Below, one piece after another: positions 54,044-63,357 of a stretch of DNA of 64,000 nt. Every line of letters begins with the position of its first letter. Positions within the stretch are counted from its first letter, which is position 1. The notes below the pieces were generated by a model. The model made no database searches, had not been told where the DNA came from, and saw only the letters and a list, made by a program, of their open reading frames with translations. This DNA comes from Gemmobacter fulvus (GTDB lineage: Bacteria > Pseudomonadota > Alphaproteobacteria > Rhodobacterales > Rhodobacteraceae). The stretch covers positions 1 to 64,000 of the forward strand of contig NZ_CP076362.1 of the NCBI RefSeq assembly GCF_018798885.1, written 5' to 3'. The position numbers were made by a program, and so were the translations under genes.

Positions 54044-54883
54044 TCAGACCCCGGCGCGGGCCAGACGGCGGCGTTCCACCCGTGCCCGGATGGCGGCCAC
54101 ATCCGTCACCGGCGTCGCGGCAAACAACTGCCGGGTATAGGGGTGCTGCGGATCGGCAAACAGCGCCTCGCGGCTGCCCTGCTCCACCGCCTCGCCCTTG
54201 CTCAGCACCAGCACGTCATCGGCGATATAGCGCACCACCGACAGGTCATGGCTGATGAACACATAGGTCAGGTTGAATTCATCCTGCAGATCGGCCAGCA
54301 GGTTGAGCACCTGCGCCTGCACCGAAAGATCCAGCGCCGAAACGGGTTCATCCAGCACCAGCAGCGCCGGGTTCAGCATCAGCGCCCGCGCAATGGCGAT
54401 GCGCTGCCGCTGGCCGCCCGAAAACATATGCGGATAGCGGTTGAAATGTTCGGGCATCAGGCCGACCTTGGCCAGCATCGCCTCGGCCCGCTCGCGCCGT
54501 TCCGACGCGGGCATGGCGGTGTTGATCAGCAAGGGTTCCATCAGCACATCACCGACCTTCTGGCGCGGGTTCAGACTGCCATAGGGGTTCTGGAACACCA
54601 TCTGCACCTTGGAGCGCATGTCCGGCGTCAGCCGCTTGCGGCCGATATCGACCACCCGCCCCGCCACTTTCAGCACACCGCCAGAGGGCGGATCAATCAG
54701 CGCGATGATGCGCGCCAGCGTCGATTTGCCCGACCCGCTTTCGCCCACGATGGCCAGCGTCTTGCCGCGTTCCACCGCGAAATCGACGCCCTTCACCGCG
54801 CGCACGGTTTTCGCGCCCGAGAACATGCCGCCCCCGACAATGTAATCCTGCGTCAGCGCCGTACCTTCCACCACAATGGTCAT
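54044..54883 (-). CDS. dppF: Dipeptide/oligopeptide ABC transporter ATPase (DppF-like)
   Basis: The 279-residue ATPase has [23 protein letters not shown] (Opp/Dpp type), FSGGQRQRIAIARALML, LLVLDEPVSALD and FISHDLSVV. It is last in a five-gene minus-strand operon and starts 4 bases into the end of the dppD gene (overlap ATGA). Confidence 0.9.
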   Translation of the reverse strand: MTIVVEGTALTQDYIVGGGMFSGAKTVRAVKGVDFAVERGKTLAIVGESGSGKSTLARIIALIDPPSGGVLKVAGRVVDIGRKRLTPDMRSKVQMVFQNPYGSLNPRQKVGDVLMEPLLINTAMPASERRERAEAMLAKVGLMPEHFNRYPHMFSGGQRQRIAIARALMLNPALLVLDEPVSALDLSVQAQVLNLLADLQDEFNLTYVFISHDLSVVRYIADDVLVLSKGEAVEQGSREALFADPQHPYTRQLFAATPVTDVAAIRARVERRRLARAGV

Positions 54884-55719
54884 TGCCGGGCCTCCGCTGC
54901 CATGAAATCGGCCACAGTCGGCAGCCGGTCGCCCGTCGCATTTTCCGGCAGGGCCGACAGCAGCGCGCGGGTATAGGAATTCTGCGGGTTTTCAAACAGG
55001 CTCAGCACATCGGCCTCCTCCATCTTGCGGCCCTTGTATTGCACCACCACCCGGTCGGCGGTTTCGGCCACCACGCCCATGTCATGCGTGATGAGGATGA
55101 GCGCCATGCCGTGCTTTTCCTGAAGATCCATCAGCAGATCAAGGATCTGCTTCTGGATCGTCACATCCAGCGCCGTCGTCGGTTCATCCGCGATCAGCAG
55201 GCGCGGGTTACTGGCGATGGCAATGGCGATCATCACCCGCTGGCATTGCCCGCCCGACATCTGATGCGGATAGGCCTTCAGCTTGGTTTCCGGCTCGGGG
55301 ATGCCGACGGCGTTGAACAGCTCCAGCGCGCGGGCATGGGCCGCCCGGCGATCCATGCCAAGGTTCAGGCGCAGCACCTCCTCGATCTGGAACCCCACGG
55401 TGAACGAGGGGTTGAGCGAGGCAATCGGTTCCTGAAAAATCATGGTGATCTCGCGCCCGATCAGGCGGCGCCGCTCGGTCGCGGTCATGGTCAGCAGGTT
55501 GCGGCCATCATAGGTCATCTCGTCGGCGGTGACGGTGGCGGTATCGGGCAGAAGCCCCATCACCGCCAGCATCGACACCGATTTGCCCGAACCGCTTTCG
55601 CCGACGATGGCCAGAACCTCGCGCCCGTCCACCGACACGTCGATCCCGTCCACGGCGGTGAACGACCCCGCCGCCGTGGCAAAGCGCACGGTCAGGTTCT
55701 TGATGCTCAACAGTGCCAT
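54880..55719 (-). CDS. dppD: Dipeptide/oligopeptide ABC transporter ATPase (DppD-like)
   Basis: The 279-residue ATPase has [51 protein letters not shown] and LITHDMGVV. DppD and DppF normally act as a heterodimer. Confidence 0.9.
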   Translation of the reverse strand: MALLSIKNLTVRFATAAGSFTAVDGIDVSVDGREVLAIVGESGSGKSVSMLAVMGLLPDTATVTADEMTYDGRNLLTMTATERRRLIGREITMIFQEPIASLNPSFTVGFQIEEVLRLNLGMDRRAAHARALELFNAVGIPEPETKLKAYPHQMSGGQCQRVMIAIAIASNPRLLIADEPTTALDVTIQKQILDLLMDLQEKHGMALILITHDMGVVAETADRVVVQYKGRKMEEADVLSLFENPQNSYTRALLSALPENATGDRLPTVADFMAAEARQ

Positions 55720-55720
55720 G

Positions 55721-56623
55721 TCAGCTCCGCTTCAGTTTCGGGTCAAGGGCATCGCGCAGCCCGTCGCCCATCAGGTTGATCGCCAGCACCGAAATCAGGA
55801 TCGCCAGACCGGGCAGCGTGACCACCCACCAGGCGCGCAGGATGAATTCGCGCGCCTCGGCCAGCATGGTGCCCCATTCCGAGGCGGGCGGCTGTGCGCC
55901 CATGCCCAGAAAGCCAAGCGCGGCACTGTCCAGCACGGCAGACGAGAAAGACAGCGTGGCCTGCACGATCAGCGGCGCAAGGCAGTTCGGCAGGATGGTC
56001 TTGAACATCAGGCGCAACCGCCCTGCCCCGGCCACCCGCGCCGCCGTCACATATTCGCGCTGCTTTTCGCCCATCACCGCCGCGCGGGTCAGACGGGCAA
56101 AATGCGGCTGATAGACGATGGCAATGGCAATCATCGCATTGGTCAGCCCCGGCCCCAGCACCGCCACCAGCACCAGCGCCAGCAACAGCGACGGAAAGGC
56201 GAGGATGACATCCATCACCCGCATGATGACGGTATCGACCCAGCCGCCGAAGAACCCGGCCAAGAGGCCGACAAAGATGCCGCCCACCAGCGCGATGGAC
56301 ACAACGACAATGCCGATGAACAGCGAATATTGCGCGCCATAGATCAGCCGCGACAGCATGTCCCGGCCCACGGCATCGGTGCCGAGCCAGAACCCGGCCC
56401 GCCCGCCCTCTTGCCAGACCGGCGGCACCAGCAGCGCATCGCGGTATTGCTGCGTCGGATCATGCGGCGCGATGACCTGGGCAAACAGCGCCAGCAGCAC
56501 CAGCCCCAGAAACACCCACATGCCGACGACAGCGCCGCGGTTCTGGCGGAAATAGAACCAGAAATCGGCCAGCATCTGACGGCGGATCGCCCAGTCACTC
56601 AGTTTGATGACAGTATCGCTCAT
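55721..56623 (-). CDS. dppC: Dipeptide ABC transporter permease (DppC-like)
   Basis: The 300-residue protein has an N-terminal cytoplasmic part, GFWLGTDAVGRDMLSRLIYG (Opp/DppC hallmark) and the coupling loop REYVTAARVAGAGRLRLMFKTIL. The start at 56623 overlaps the dppB stop; the longer open frame to 57247 is a shadow of dppB. Confidence 0.9.
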   Translation of the reverse strand: MSDTVIKLSDWAIRRQMLADFWFYFRQNRGAVVGMWVFLGLVLLALFAQVIAPHDPTQQYRDALLVPPVWQEGGRAGFWLGTDAVGRDMLSRLIYGAQYSLFIGIVVVSIALVGGIFVGLLAGFFGGWVDTVIMRVMDVILAFPSLLLALVLVAVLGPGLTNAMIAIAIVYQPHFARLTRAAVMGEKQREYVTAARVAGAGRLRLMFKTILPNCLAPLIVQATLSFSSAVLDSAALGFLGMGAQPPASEWGTMLAEAREFILRAWWVVTLPGLAILISVLAINLMGDGLRDALDPKLKRS

Positions 56624-57627
56624 TTGTGGCGGATCCTCGGATTGATGAGGCCATAGGTCAGATCGACCAGCAGATTGACAAGCATCACCAGCGCCGCAAT
56701 CAGCAGCAGCCCGCTTTGCACCACCGGATAATCCCGGCGCGAGATGGAATCGATCATCCATTTGCCGATGCCGGGCCAGGAAAAGATCGTCTCGGTCAGG
56801 ATCGCCCCGGCCATCAGCACACCGATCTGCAAGCCGATGGTGGTGATCACCGGGATCATCGCATTGCGCAGCGCATGTACGCCCACCACGCGGCTGGGCG
56901 GCATACCCTTGGCGCGGGCGGTGCGCACATAGTCTTCGCCCATCACCTCCAGCATGGCCGAGCGCGTCTGCCGTGCGATCACCGCCAGCGGAATCGTGGC
57001 CAGCACGACCGAGGGCAGGATCAGGTGTTGCAGCGCCGACCAGAACGCCCCCTTCTGCCCCGACAGCAGGCTGTCGATCAGCATGAAGCCGGTGACCTGC
57101 GGGAAGTAGAACATCAGCGAAATGCGCCCCGACACCGGGGTCCATTGCAACATGCCCGAAAACAGGATGATCAGCAGCAGGCCCCACCAGAAGATCGGCA
57201 TGGAAAAGCCGACCAGCGCCGCCGTCATCGACACCTGATCGAACCACGAGCCGCGCTTGATCGCCGCAATCACGCCCACCGGCACACCGATGGCGGTGGC
57301 AAGGATGATCGCCACCAGACCGAGTTCGACCGTTGCCGGGAACAGGGCCAGAAATTCTGTCATCACCGGCTTTTTGGTAACCAGCGAATTGCCAAGGTCG
57401 CCTTGCAGCAACCGGCCAAGGAATTCGAAATATTGCATCCAGATCGGCCGGTCAAAGCCAAGCTGGGCGGCGAGTTCGGCATGGCGTTCCGCCGAAATGC
57501 CGCGTTCCCCCGCCATCAGCAGCACCGGGTCGCCGGGCAGAACCCGCACGAAGCCAAAGGCGATGATGGTGATGCCGATAAAGGTCGGCACCAGATAAAG
57601 CAGCTTGCTGATGATGAATCGGATCAT
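56620..57627 (-). CDS. dppB: Dipeptide ABC transporter permease (DppB-like)
   Basis: The 335-residue permease has IGITIIAFGFVRVLPGDPVLLMAG at the N-terminus and the coupling loop EDYVRTARAKGMPPSRVVGVHAL. The start at 57627 has AAAGGAC upstream. Confidence 0.9.
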   Translation of the reverse strand: MIRFIISKLLYLVPTFIGITIIAFGFVRVLPGDPVLLMAGERGISAERHAELAAQLGFDRPIWMQYFEFLGRLLQGDLGNSLVTKKPVMTEFLALFPATVELGLVAIILATAIGVPVGVIAAIKRGSWFDQVSMTAALVGFSMPIFWWGLLLIILFSGMLQWTPVSGRISLMFYFPQVTGFMLIDSLLSGQKGAFWSALQHLILPSVVLATIPLAVIARQTRSAMLEVMGEDYVRTARAKGMPPSRVVGVHALRNAMIPVITTIGLQIGVLMAGAILTETIFSWPGIGKWMIDSISRRDYPVVQSGLLLIAALVMLVNLLVDLTYGLINPRIRHK

Positions 57628-57644
57628 GCAGGTGTCCTTTGTCA

Positions 57645-57670
57645 GATGTGCGGGGTTTCCCCCGCACATC
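57645..57670 (-). promoter_or_regulatory. Intercistronic hairpin after dppA, GAAA loop
   Basis: In the transcript, a perfect 11-bp stem GATGTGCGGGG/CCCCGCACATC is closed by a GAAA tetraloop. It lies between dppA and dppB, 17 bases after the dppA stop in transcript order. Confidence 0.65.
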
Positions 57671-57686
57671 CGGTTGCAATTGGGCC

Positions 57687-59291
57687 TTATTCCGCCAGAT
57701 CGACGGTATCGAAGGTGAAATCACCCAGCGGGCTCATCACGAAGCCCGAGACCTTGGCCGACATCGGCACGAAGGCGGTGGAGTGTGCCAGCGTGGCCCA
57801 CGGCGCCTGATCCTTGAAGATCACCTGTGCCTCTTCATAGAGCTTGGTGCGCTCGGCCACATCGGAGGTCTGCTTGGCTTTCGACAGCAGCGCCGAGAAG
57901 TCCTCATTGCACCATTGCGCGCGGTTGGCCCCGCCTTCGCCAGTCGCACCGCAGGACAGCAGCACGCCGAGGAAGTTGTCCGGGTCACCGTTGTCGCCGG
58001 TCCAGCCGAGGATCACCGCACCGTCGCGGGCCACTTCGGTCGACTTCTTCAGGTATTCGCCCCATTCGTAGCTGACGATTTCCACCGTCACACCGACCTT
58101 GGCGAAATCTTCCTGCATCAGTTCGGCGGTGCGGCGGGCGTTGGGCATGTAGGGACGCTGCACCGGCATCGCCCAGACCTTCATCGCCAGATCCTTGACG
58201 CCTTCTTCTTCCAGCATCTTCTTGGCGGCTTCGGGATCATAGGCGTCATCCGTCACCGCGTCGTTATACGACCACATGGTCGGCGGGATCGGGTTCTTGG
58301 CGGGCTGGCCTGCGCCCTGGAACACGGCCTCGATGATGGCGTCCTTGTTGATCGCCATGTTCAGCGCCTTACGCACCTTCGGATTGTCGAAGGGGGCAAC
58401 GGTGGTGTTATAGGCGAGATAGGCAACGTTCAGCCCGGCCTGCTCGTCCATCTTCAGCGTGCTGTCGGCGCGGATCGTATCCAGATCGGCGGGCGACGGA
58501 TAGGGCATCAGGTGGCATTCGCCGGCCTTCAGCTTTTGCAGGCGCACAGCAGCATCCGGGGTGATCGCAAAGATCAGATCGTCGATCTTGGCCTGTTCGC
58601 CCCAGTATTCGGTGTTCTTGGTATACCGGATCACCGCGTCTTTCTGATAGGCGACGAACTTGAACGGGCCAGTGCCGATCGGCAGGTTGTTCAGGTCTTC
58701 CTTGGTGCCTGCAGCTTCCAGCGCATCGGCATATTCTTTCGACACGATCGAGGCGAAGGGCATGGCGATATTGGCCATGAACGGCGCTTCGGGCCGGTTC
58801 AGCACGAATTTCACCGTGTAATCATCGACCTTGACGATCTCTTTGATCAGCGCGGGCATATCCATCGAATTGTAATATTCGTAGGTGATGCCGGCGATAT
58901 ACTGGTTCCACGGGTGATCCGCCGAAGCCTGGCGCATATAGCTGAACACCACGTCATCCGCATTGAAATCGCGGGTCGGGGTGAAGGTTTCACTGGAGTG
59001 GAACTTCACGCCCTGACGCAGCTTGAAGGTATATTCCAGACCATCGGCCGAAACTTCCCACGATTCGGCCAGACCCGGCTCGATCTCGGTCGTGCCCTTC
59101 TTGAACTCCACCAGACGGTTGAAGATCGGGTGGGCCGAGGCATCAAAGGTGCCGCCTGCCGTGTAGGGCGACGGATCGAACCCTTCGGGCGAGGCTTCCG
59201 AGCAGTAGACGAAGGTTTTGGCAAGGGCGGGCATGGCGGTGGTCATCGCCAGGGCCGAAGCCGCAATAAGGCTACGCGTCAGCAGTTTCAT
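57687..59291 (-). CDS. dppA: Dipeptide/oligopeptide ABC transporter binding protein (DppA-like)
   Basis: The 534-residue SBP_bac_5 protein has a signal peptide (SLIAASALAMTTAMPALA) and family motifs FVYCSEASPEGFDPSPYT, GLAESWEVSADGLEYTFKLR and KVRKALNMAINKDAIIE. DppA-like members bind dipeptides. With an Xaa-Pro dipeptidase directly upstream, X-Pro or X-Hyp peptides are plausible ligands (inference). AAAGGAC precedes the start. Confidence 0.87.
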   Translation of the reverse strand: MKLLTRSLIAASALAMTTAMPALAKTFVYCSEASPEGFDPSPYTAGGTFDASAHPIFNRLVEFKKGTTEIEPGLAESWEVSADGLEYTFKLRQGVKFHSSETFTPTRDFNADDVVFSYMRQASADHPWNQYIAGITYEYYNSMDMPALIKEIVKVDDYTVKFVLNRPEAPFMANIAMPFASIVSKEYADALEAAGTKEDLNNLPIGTGPFKFVAYQKDAVIRYTKNTEYWGEQAKIDDLIFAITPDAAVRLQKLKAGECHLMPYPSPADLDTIRADSTLKMDEQAGLNVAYLAYNTTVAPFDNPKVRKALNMAINKDAIIEAVFQGAGQPAKNPIPPTMWSYNDAVTDDAYDPEAAKKMLEEEGVKDLAMKVWAMPVQRPYMPNARRTAELMQEDFAKVGVTVEIVSYEWGEYLKKSTEVARDGAVILGWTGDNGDPDNFLGVLLSCGATGEGGANRAQWCNEDFSALLSKAKQTSDVAERTKLYEEAQVIFKDQAPWATLAHSTAFVPMSAKVSGFVMSPLGDFTFDTVDLAE

Positions 59292-59405
59292 GTCTCAGTC
59301 CTTTCACTCTCTGTTGAGGTCTGCGCCGGCCACTTGGTTCGGGCCGGTATTCTTGTTGTCCTGTCTCGGCCACGAATGGGGCGGCCTTCAAGACATGACG
59401 GAACG

Positions 59406-60593
59406 TCAATCGGGATCGGGGGCGAAGGGATCCTCCAGCCGCGAGGCCGGGGGCACGAACCAGCGCGGCCCGGATTCCGTCATATATACAATGTCTTCCA
59501 GCCGAACCCCGCATTCGCCATAGACACAGAGCATCGGCTCGATGGAAAAGCACATGCCCGGCGCAAGCGGGGTTGCATTGCCCTCCACGATATACGGTTC
59601 CTCGTGAATATCGAGCCCCAAACCATGACCGGTGCGATGCGGCAGGCCGGGCACCTGATAGCCGGGGCCGAATCCCGCTTCGGTCAGCACCCGGCGCGCG
59701 GCGGCATCCACCCCGGCACAGGGCACCCCCAGACGGGCGGCGGCAAAGGCGGCAAGCTGTGCCTGCCGCTCCAGTTCCCACAACTGGCGCTGGCGGGCGG
59801 TGGGCGCGCCGAACACATAGCTGCGCGTGATGTCGGACCGATAGCCGTGCAGGATGCCACCCATATCGACCAGCACCATATCGCCCTCAACCAGCTTTTG
59901 CGGATGCGGCACGCCATGCGGATAGGCCGTCGCCTCGCCAAACTGCACGGCGGCAAACAGCGGCTTCAGGCCAAGGGCAGAATGGGCAGCGGTAATGAAA
60001 TCAGCGACTTCGGTGGTCGAGATGCCGGGCCGCAGCCCGGCATGAACCGCTTTCTGCACCGACAGGCTGGCAGACATCGCAGTCTGGATCAGGGCAAGTT
60101 CGGCGGCGGATTTGATCTGGCGCTGCGCCACGATCATCGGCTGCGCCGAGGTGACTGGCCCCGCCACCGCCTGCATCAACGCCGCCGCAAAGACAAAGGG
60201 CGTGGCCGGATCCAGCGCCAGCCCCGCGCCGGGGGCAGCAAGCCCTGCCAGCCAGGCGGCGATATGGGCATAGGGGCTTTCATGCTCCTCCCACAGAAGA
60301 AACTCACCGGGAACGCGCAGCAGGGTTTGCAGCTTCGGGGCCTCGAACACCGGCGATACATAGGTCAGCGGCCCTGCCGCAGGCACCAGCGCACCATGGA
60401 TACGTTCTGACAGTCCCAGCGTCAGCCCGGTATAATAGATCAGCGACGACGACGCATCCAGCCAGACCGCCTTCACACCGCCTGCCTGCATCCGCGCCTG
60501 CAATCCGGCGATCCGGGCGCGCAGTTCGGCATCCTCAATGGCAGGGGCAGTAACCGGCACAAACCGGGATAGGGCAGCAGAAAGATCTGTCAT
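59406..60593 (-). CDS. M24-family metallopeptidase (Xaa-Pro dipeptidase/aminopeptidase type)
   Basis: The 395-residue protein has an N-terminal creatinase-like domain and a pita-bread domain with all five metal ligands: Asp243 (LVDMGG), Asp254 (YRSDITRSY), His323 (GHGLGLDIHE), Glu352 (SIEPML) and Glu366 (RLEDIVY). M24 enzymes of this kind cleave peptide bonds before or after proline. Upstream of a dipeptide importer in a hydroxyproline locus, it likely frees Pro/Hyp from peptides. Start 60593 (MTDLSAAL) is chosen over 60623. Confidence 0.83.
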   Translation of the reverse strand: MTDLSAALSRFVPVTAPAIEDAELRARIAGLQARMQAGGVKAVWLDASSSLIYYTGLTLGLSERIHGALVPAAGPLTYVSPVFEAPKLQTLLRVPGEFLLWEEHESPYAHIAAWLAGLAAPGAGLALDPATPFVFAAALMQAVAGPVTSAQPMIVAQRQIKSAAELALIQTAMSASLSVQKAVHAGLRPGISTTEVADFITAAHSALGLKPLFAAVQFGEATAYPHGVPHPQKLVEGDMVLVDMGGILHGYRSDITRSYVFGAPTARQRQLWELERQAQLAAFAAARLGVPCAGVDAAARRVLTEAGFGPGYQVPGLPHRTGHGLGLDIHEEPYIVEGNATPLAPGMCFSIEPMLCVYGECGVRLEDIVYMTESGPRWFVPPASRLEDPFAPDPD

Positions 60594-60696
60594 CAAATGT
60601 CCATGACCTGTGGGGGCGGGCAATTGGCCTGTGCAAGTGGAATGCGCAGCGCCCTCCCCGGCGCGTCGCCCCTAGGTCGTAACCCGGATTGGATCC

Positions 60697-60709
60697 GATA
60701 TACAATATC
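60697..60709. promoter_or_regulatory. Palindrome between the dipeptidase and GntR genes
   Basis: GATAT-ACA-ATATC is a perfect inverted repeat in the divergent promoter region, 66 bases before the GntR start. It shares the ATACA core with the 44311 site. Probable operator of the neighbouring GntR protein. Confidence 0.45.
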
Positions 60710-60774
60710 AATTTGCTTCCCGTTCCGATCTGCGCAGATTAAAGCGGAATGCGGGGGAACAGGGGGGAAACGCG

Positions 60775-61464
60775 ATGGCCTTGAAAGCTGTGGATGTATC
60801 CAAGACGGTTTCGGCGGGTGGCATCGTGTTCGAGGCCCTGCGCCGCGCCATCATCGAGGGCGAGTTGAAAGACGGCGATCCGCTGCGGCAGGATGAAATC
60901 GCCCGCCTGTTCAACACCAGCCGCATCCCGGTGCGCGAAGCCATCACTATGCTGGAACAGCAGGGGCTGGTGAAAACCCAGCGCTACAAGGGCGCGGTGG
61001 TTCTGGGCCTGTCAATGACGGATGCCGCCGAGATTTTCGATTTCCGATGTCTGGTCGAGGCGCATGTGATGCGCATGGCGGTGCCACGCATGACGCCTGC
61101 GGTGATCGAAGAGGCCCGCGCGATCTGCGCAGCCTTTTCGGCGGCGGATGATCCGATGCAATGGGGCGATCTGAACCGCGCCTTTCATGCCACGCTCTAC
61201 CGCTCCAGCGCCCTGCCCTTCCATCTGGCGACGCTCGACAATGCGATGGACCGGCTGGACCGCTATCTGCGCGCGCAGCTGTTGCTGACCGAAGGCCATG
61301 GCCGCGCCAATGCCGAGCATCTGGGGATTCTGGCGGCCTGCGCCAAAGGCGATGCCGAGTCAGCGGCGGTGCTGACGGTGGCGCATATCCGCGGTGCCCA
61401 TGCCTCGCTGCGTGAACACCTGTCGCGCATCAAGGCGCAGTTCAGCAGCCCGCCGCAACCATAA
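60775..61464 (+). CDS. GntR-family (FCD) transcriptional regulator
   Basis: The 229-residue protein has a winged helix (EALRRAIIEGELKDGDPLRQDEIARLFNTSRIPVREAITML) and an FCD domain (DLNRAFHATLYRSSALPF; AEHLGILAACAKGD). AGGGGGGA precedes the ATG. It is divergent from the dipeptidase-dpp operon, which it probably controls. It could also bind the ATACA-type sites at 44311 and 46006. Confidence 0.87.
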   Translation: MALKAVDVSKTVSAGGIVFEALRRAIIEGELKDGDPLRQDEIARLFNTSRIPVREAITMLEQQGLVKTQRYKGAVVLGLSMTDAAEIFDFRCLVEAHVMRMAVPRMTPAVIEEARAICAAFSAADDPMQWGDLNRAFHATLYRSSALPFHLATLDNAMDRLDRYLRAQLLLTEGHGRANAEHLGILAACAKGDAESAAVLTVAHIRGAHASLREHLSRIKAQFSSPPQP

Positions 61465-61468
61465 GGCT

Positions 61469-62788
61469 TTACGGCTGTGGATCGGCGGACAGCCCGTCAA
61501 AGATCGTCGGGTCCAGATCCTGCCAGAAGGCAAAGATCGCCCGCGCATTGAGCGAGCTGGCCCAGCCGAAACGGCGAAAATCCTCGCGGTCCAGTTCGTC
61601 TTCGATGCTCGACAGGAACAAACGTTTGTCGGCATCGCGCTGCGTCGGGTTTCGCCGCGAAACCGCCTGCTCCACCGCATCGAAGCGCCGCCTGCGCGCA
61701 TCGCGTTCGGCGAGCCGCTGGGTAAGCGCGGCATCCGCCTCGGCTTCGGCCTGACGGCGCGCCACCACACCGGCAACCAGCGCCGGATCGACAGGCGCGG
61801 CCACCGCCTTGCCTGCCGGGCCATAGCCCTTGGCCAGCGCATCGCGCAGATAGCCCGCCGTATTGCGCACCCGGCCCTGCCCCGCGACGTAAGACAGCTT
61901 TTCGGCCACCACCGCCTCGCCATGTTCGGCCAGCCATTGCCGCGCCAGCCGGTCTGACACGCCCTGCCCGATCAGCCGCGCATAGACCGCCGTTTCGCGC
62001 ACATCATCATCGCCCTTGATGTCGAACATTGCCAGTTGCGGGTTTTCTTCGATCAGAAACCGGATCTCCGACACCGCCCGGCCCATGCGGCGCAACTCCG
62101 GCGTCAGCCGGATGTTCGAGGTGCGGTTCACCTCTTCGACCGCCGGTTTGATGATCTTGGCATTCAACTGCTTGAACACCTCGTAATAGGCGCTGTCCTC
62201 CACCCCCATCAGCCGACGAAAGGTCTCGATTGGCCACCACCCGGTCGATCCGGTGCGGATGAAGCGATAGCAGTTTTCATAAAGCGCCAGCCCGTGCCCC
62301 GAGGTGAAACGCCGCTGGATGTTCAGATTGATCAGCGCATAGACTTTGGGGTCATAGAGCTTTTCCGCCAGCGCGGGCGAATAGGCATATTCGCAGATGC
62401 CGCCCTTCAGCTTGGCATAGGACAGCAGCGCCGACACGCCCCATTCCTGCCGCCCCTTGTCATCCAGCATGTCCCATTCGGCCACGGTTTCAGCCAGGCC
62501 GCGCAGCGCGTCGCGCAGCGTGTCCATATCGTTGGAATTATAGCCGATCATCAAGGACAGCGTGCGCGCGTCGATTTGGTGGCGGGTCGCGGTCAACAGC
62601 GTGTCATAGGCATTCAGCAGCAGCACATTCGACAGTTTGCGCTGCAACAGCGTCAGCTTGCCCGAGACATGGATCGCCGCCACATTCTTTTTCACCGAGC
62701 CACGCCGCATCGCGCCGGTGAAGCGCGGATCGGTGCTGAAATCTATATCCGGGCTGGGCGAATCTGCACGGGCCAAGGGGCTCTCCAT
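61469..62788 (-). CDS. Plasmid replication initiator (Rep_3 superfamily)
   Basis: The 439-residue protein has the Rep_3-type double winged-helix pattern: KNVAAIHVSGKLTLLQRKLSNVLLLNAY, MIGYNSNDMDTLRDALRGL, YAYSPALAEKLYDPKVYALI, INLNIQRRFTSGHGLALYENCYRF and WWPIETFRRLMGVEDSAY. The C-terminal third is arginine-rich and variable. It should bind iterons and open the origin located just upstream. The stop is 4 bases from the GntR stop. It defines this DNA as an extrachromosomal replicon. Confidence 0.87.
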   Translation of the reverse strand: MESPLARADSPSPDIDFSTDPRFTGAMRRGSVKKNVAAIHVSGKLTLLQRKLSNVLLLNAYDTLLTATRHQIDARTLSLMIGYNSNDMDTLRDALRGLAETVAEWDMLDDKGRQEWGVSALLSYAKLKGGICEYAYSPALAEKLYDPKVYALINLNIQRRFTSGHGLALYENCYRFIRTGSTGWWPIETFRRLMGVEDSAYYEVFKQLNAKIIKPAVEEVNRTSNIRLTPELRRMGRAVSEIRFLIEENPQLAMFDIKGDDDVRETAVYARLIGQGVSDRLARQWLAEHGEAVVAEKLSYVAGQGRVRNTAGYLRDALAKGYGPAGKAVAAPVDPALVAGVVARRQAEAEADAALTQRLAERDARRRRFDAVEQAVSRRNPTQRDADKRLFLSSIEDELDREDFRRFGWASSLNARAIFAFWQDLDPTIFDGLSADPQP

Positions 62789-62796
62789 TTTGTGGC

Positions 62797-62825
62797 AGTA
62801 TCGGCAAAAAGGTATCCGGTTGCAA
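62797..62825 (-). promoter_or_regulatory. Putative rep promoter
   Basis: On the minus strand TTGCAA (-35) and GATACT (-10) are separated by 17 bases, ending 9 bases before the rep ATG. One GGTATCC motif lies in the spacer, suggesting autorepression by Rep. Confidence 0.35.
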
Positions 62826-63150
62826 CACGCGCAAAGGTGCCTGAATACAGGATGGCCGCCGCACCGTATCCGGGCACCTTACGCCATAGAGCGCCCGTGT
62901 TGCGCGAGGCGCGCAGGCGGCGCACGCTGCATTCACGAATCGCGCGGACGAAATTTGTCGAATCGCGGCAGTTATCCACCGTTATCTGTGGATAAGCCGC
63001 CCCTGAAACCGGGTTCCCGTCCTCCCGAAGCCGGGAACCGCTCTGCCTGACTCTGGGCACCGCTTGTCCTGCAAACGGGTACCCATGATACCGTAGGCAG
63101 ATACCTGTGGCGAGATTTCTCTTTTGTACTCAATGGGATCGCATACCCAA
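62797..63150. other. Putative replication origin: DnaA boxes and GGTNCC repeats
   Basis: The gap between rep and parA (62789-63357) holds no gene. Two DnaA boxes face each other: TTATCCACC at 62972 and TGTGGATAA at 62987 (perfect on the other strand). A degenerate motif GGT-N-CCC occurs about seven times: 62811, 62836, 62872 (reverse), 63012, 63033 (reverse), 63055 (reverse) and 63078. GGTTCCCG/CGGGAACC at 63012/63032 form an inverted repeat. An AT-rich stretch (63150-63200) follows. This fits an iteron origin, though repeats are short and irregular. Confidence 0.55.
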
Positions 63151-63282
63151 ACATCTTAAAGATTCTCAAAGACTCAAAACAGATTTGCTGTGCCTGACCG
63201 GCTGATTTTCAAGGGAAAAAGGCAGCCTTTGCCCGATCTGAAACCCGGTTTCGCCACGAAACCCTATATTCATCGAGCGGTT

Positions 63283-63312
63283 TTGACTTTTCAGAGGGAT
63301 GTGCGATAGAAT
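63283..63312 (+). promoter_or_regulatory. Sigma-70-like promoter of parA
   Basis: TTGACT (63283-63288) and TAGAAT (63307-63312) are separated by 18 bases, each matching consensus at five of six positions. A start near 63319 would give a leader of about 40 bases before parA. Confidence 0.6.
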
Positions 63313-63357
63313 GGCAGACAAGCCCCAAAGAAGCGCACATTGAGCAGGAACCCGCAC

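Noticed and set aside
59484-59492. ATATACAAT, identical to part of the 60698-60706 palindrome, inside the dipeptidase gene
   Set aside because: It encodes part of the conserved LEDIVYM active-site region and is not palindromic here; coincidence is more likely.
63311-63343. Ten-codon ORF just before parA as a possible leader peptide
   Set aside because: Its ATG overlaps the -10 element of the predicted parA promoter, so it would not be transcribed.
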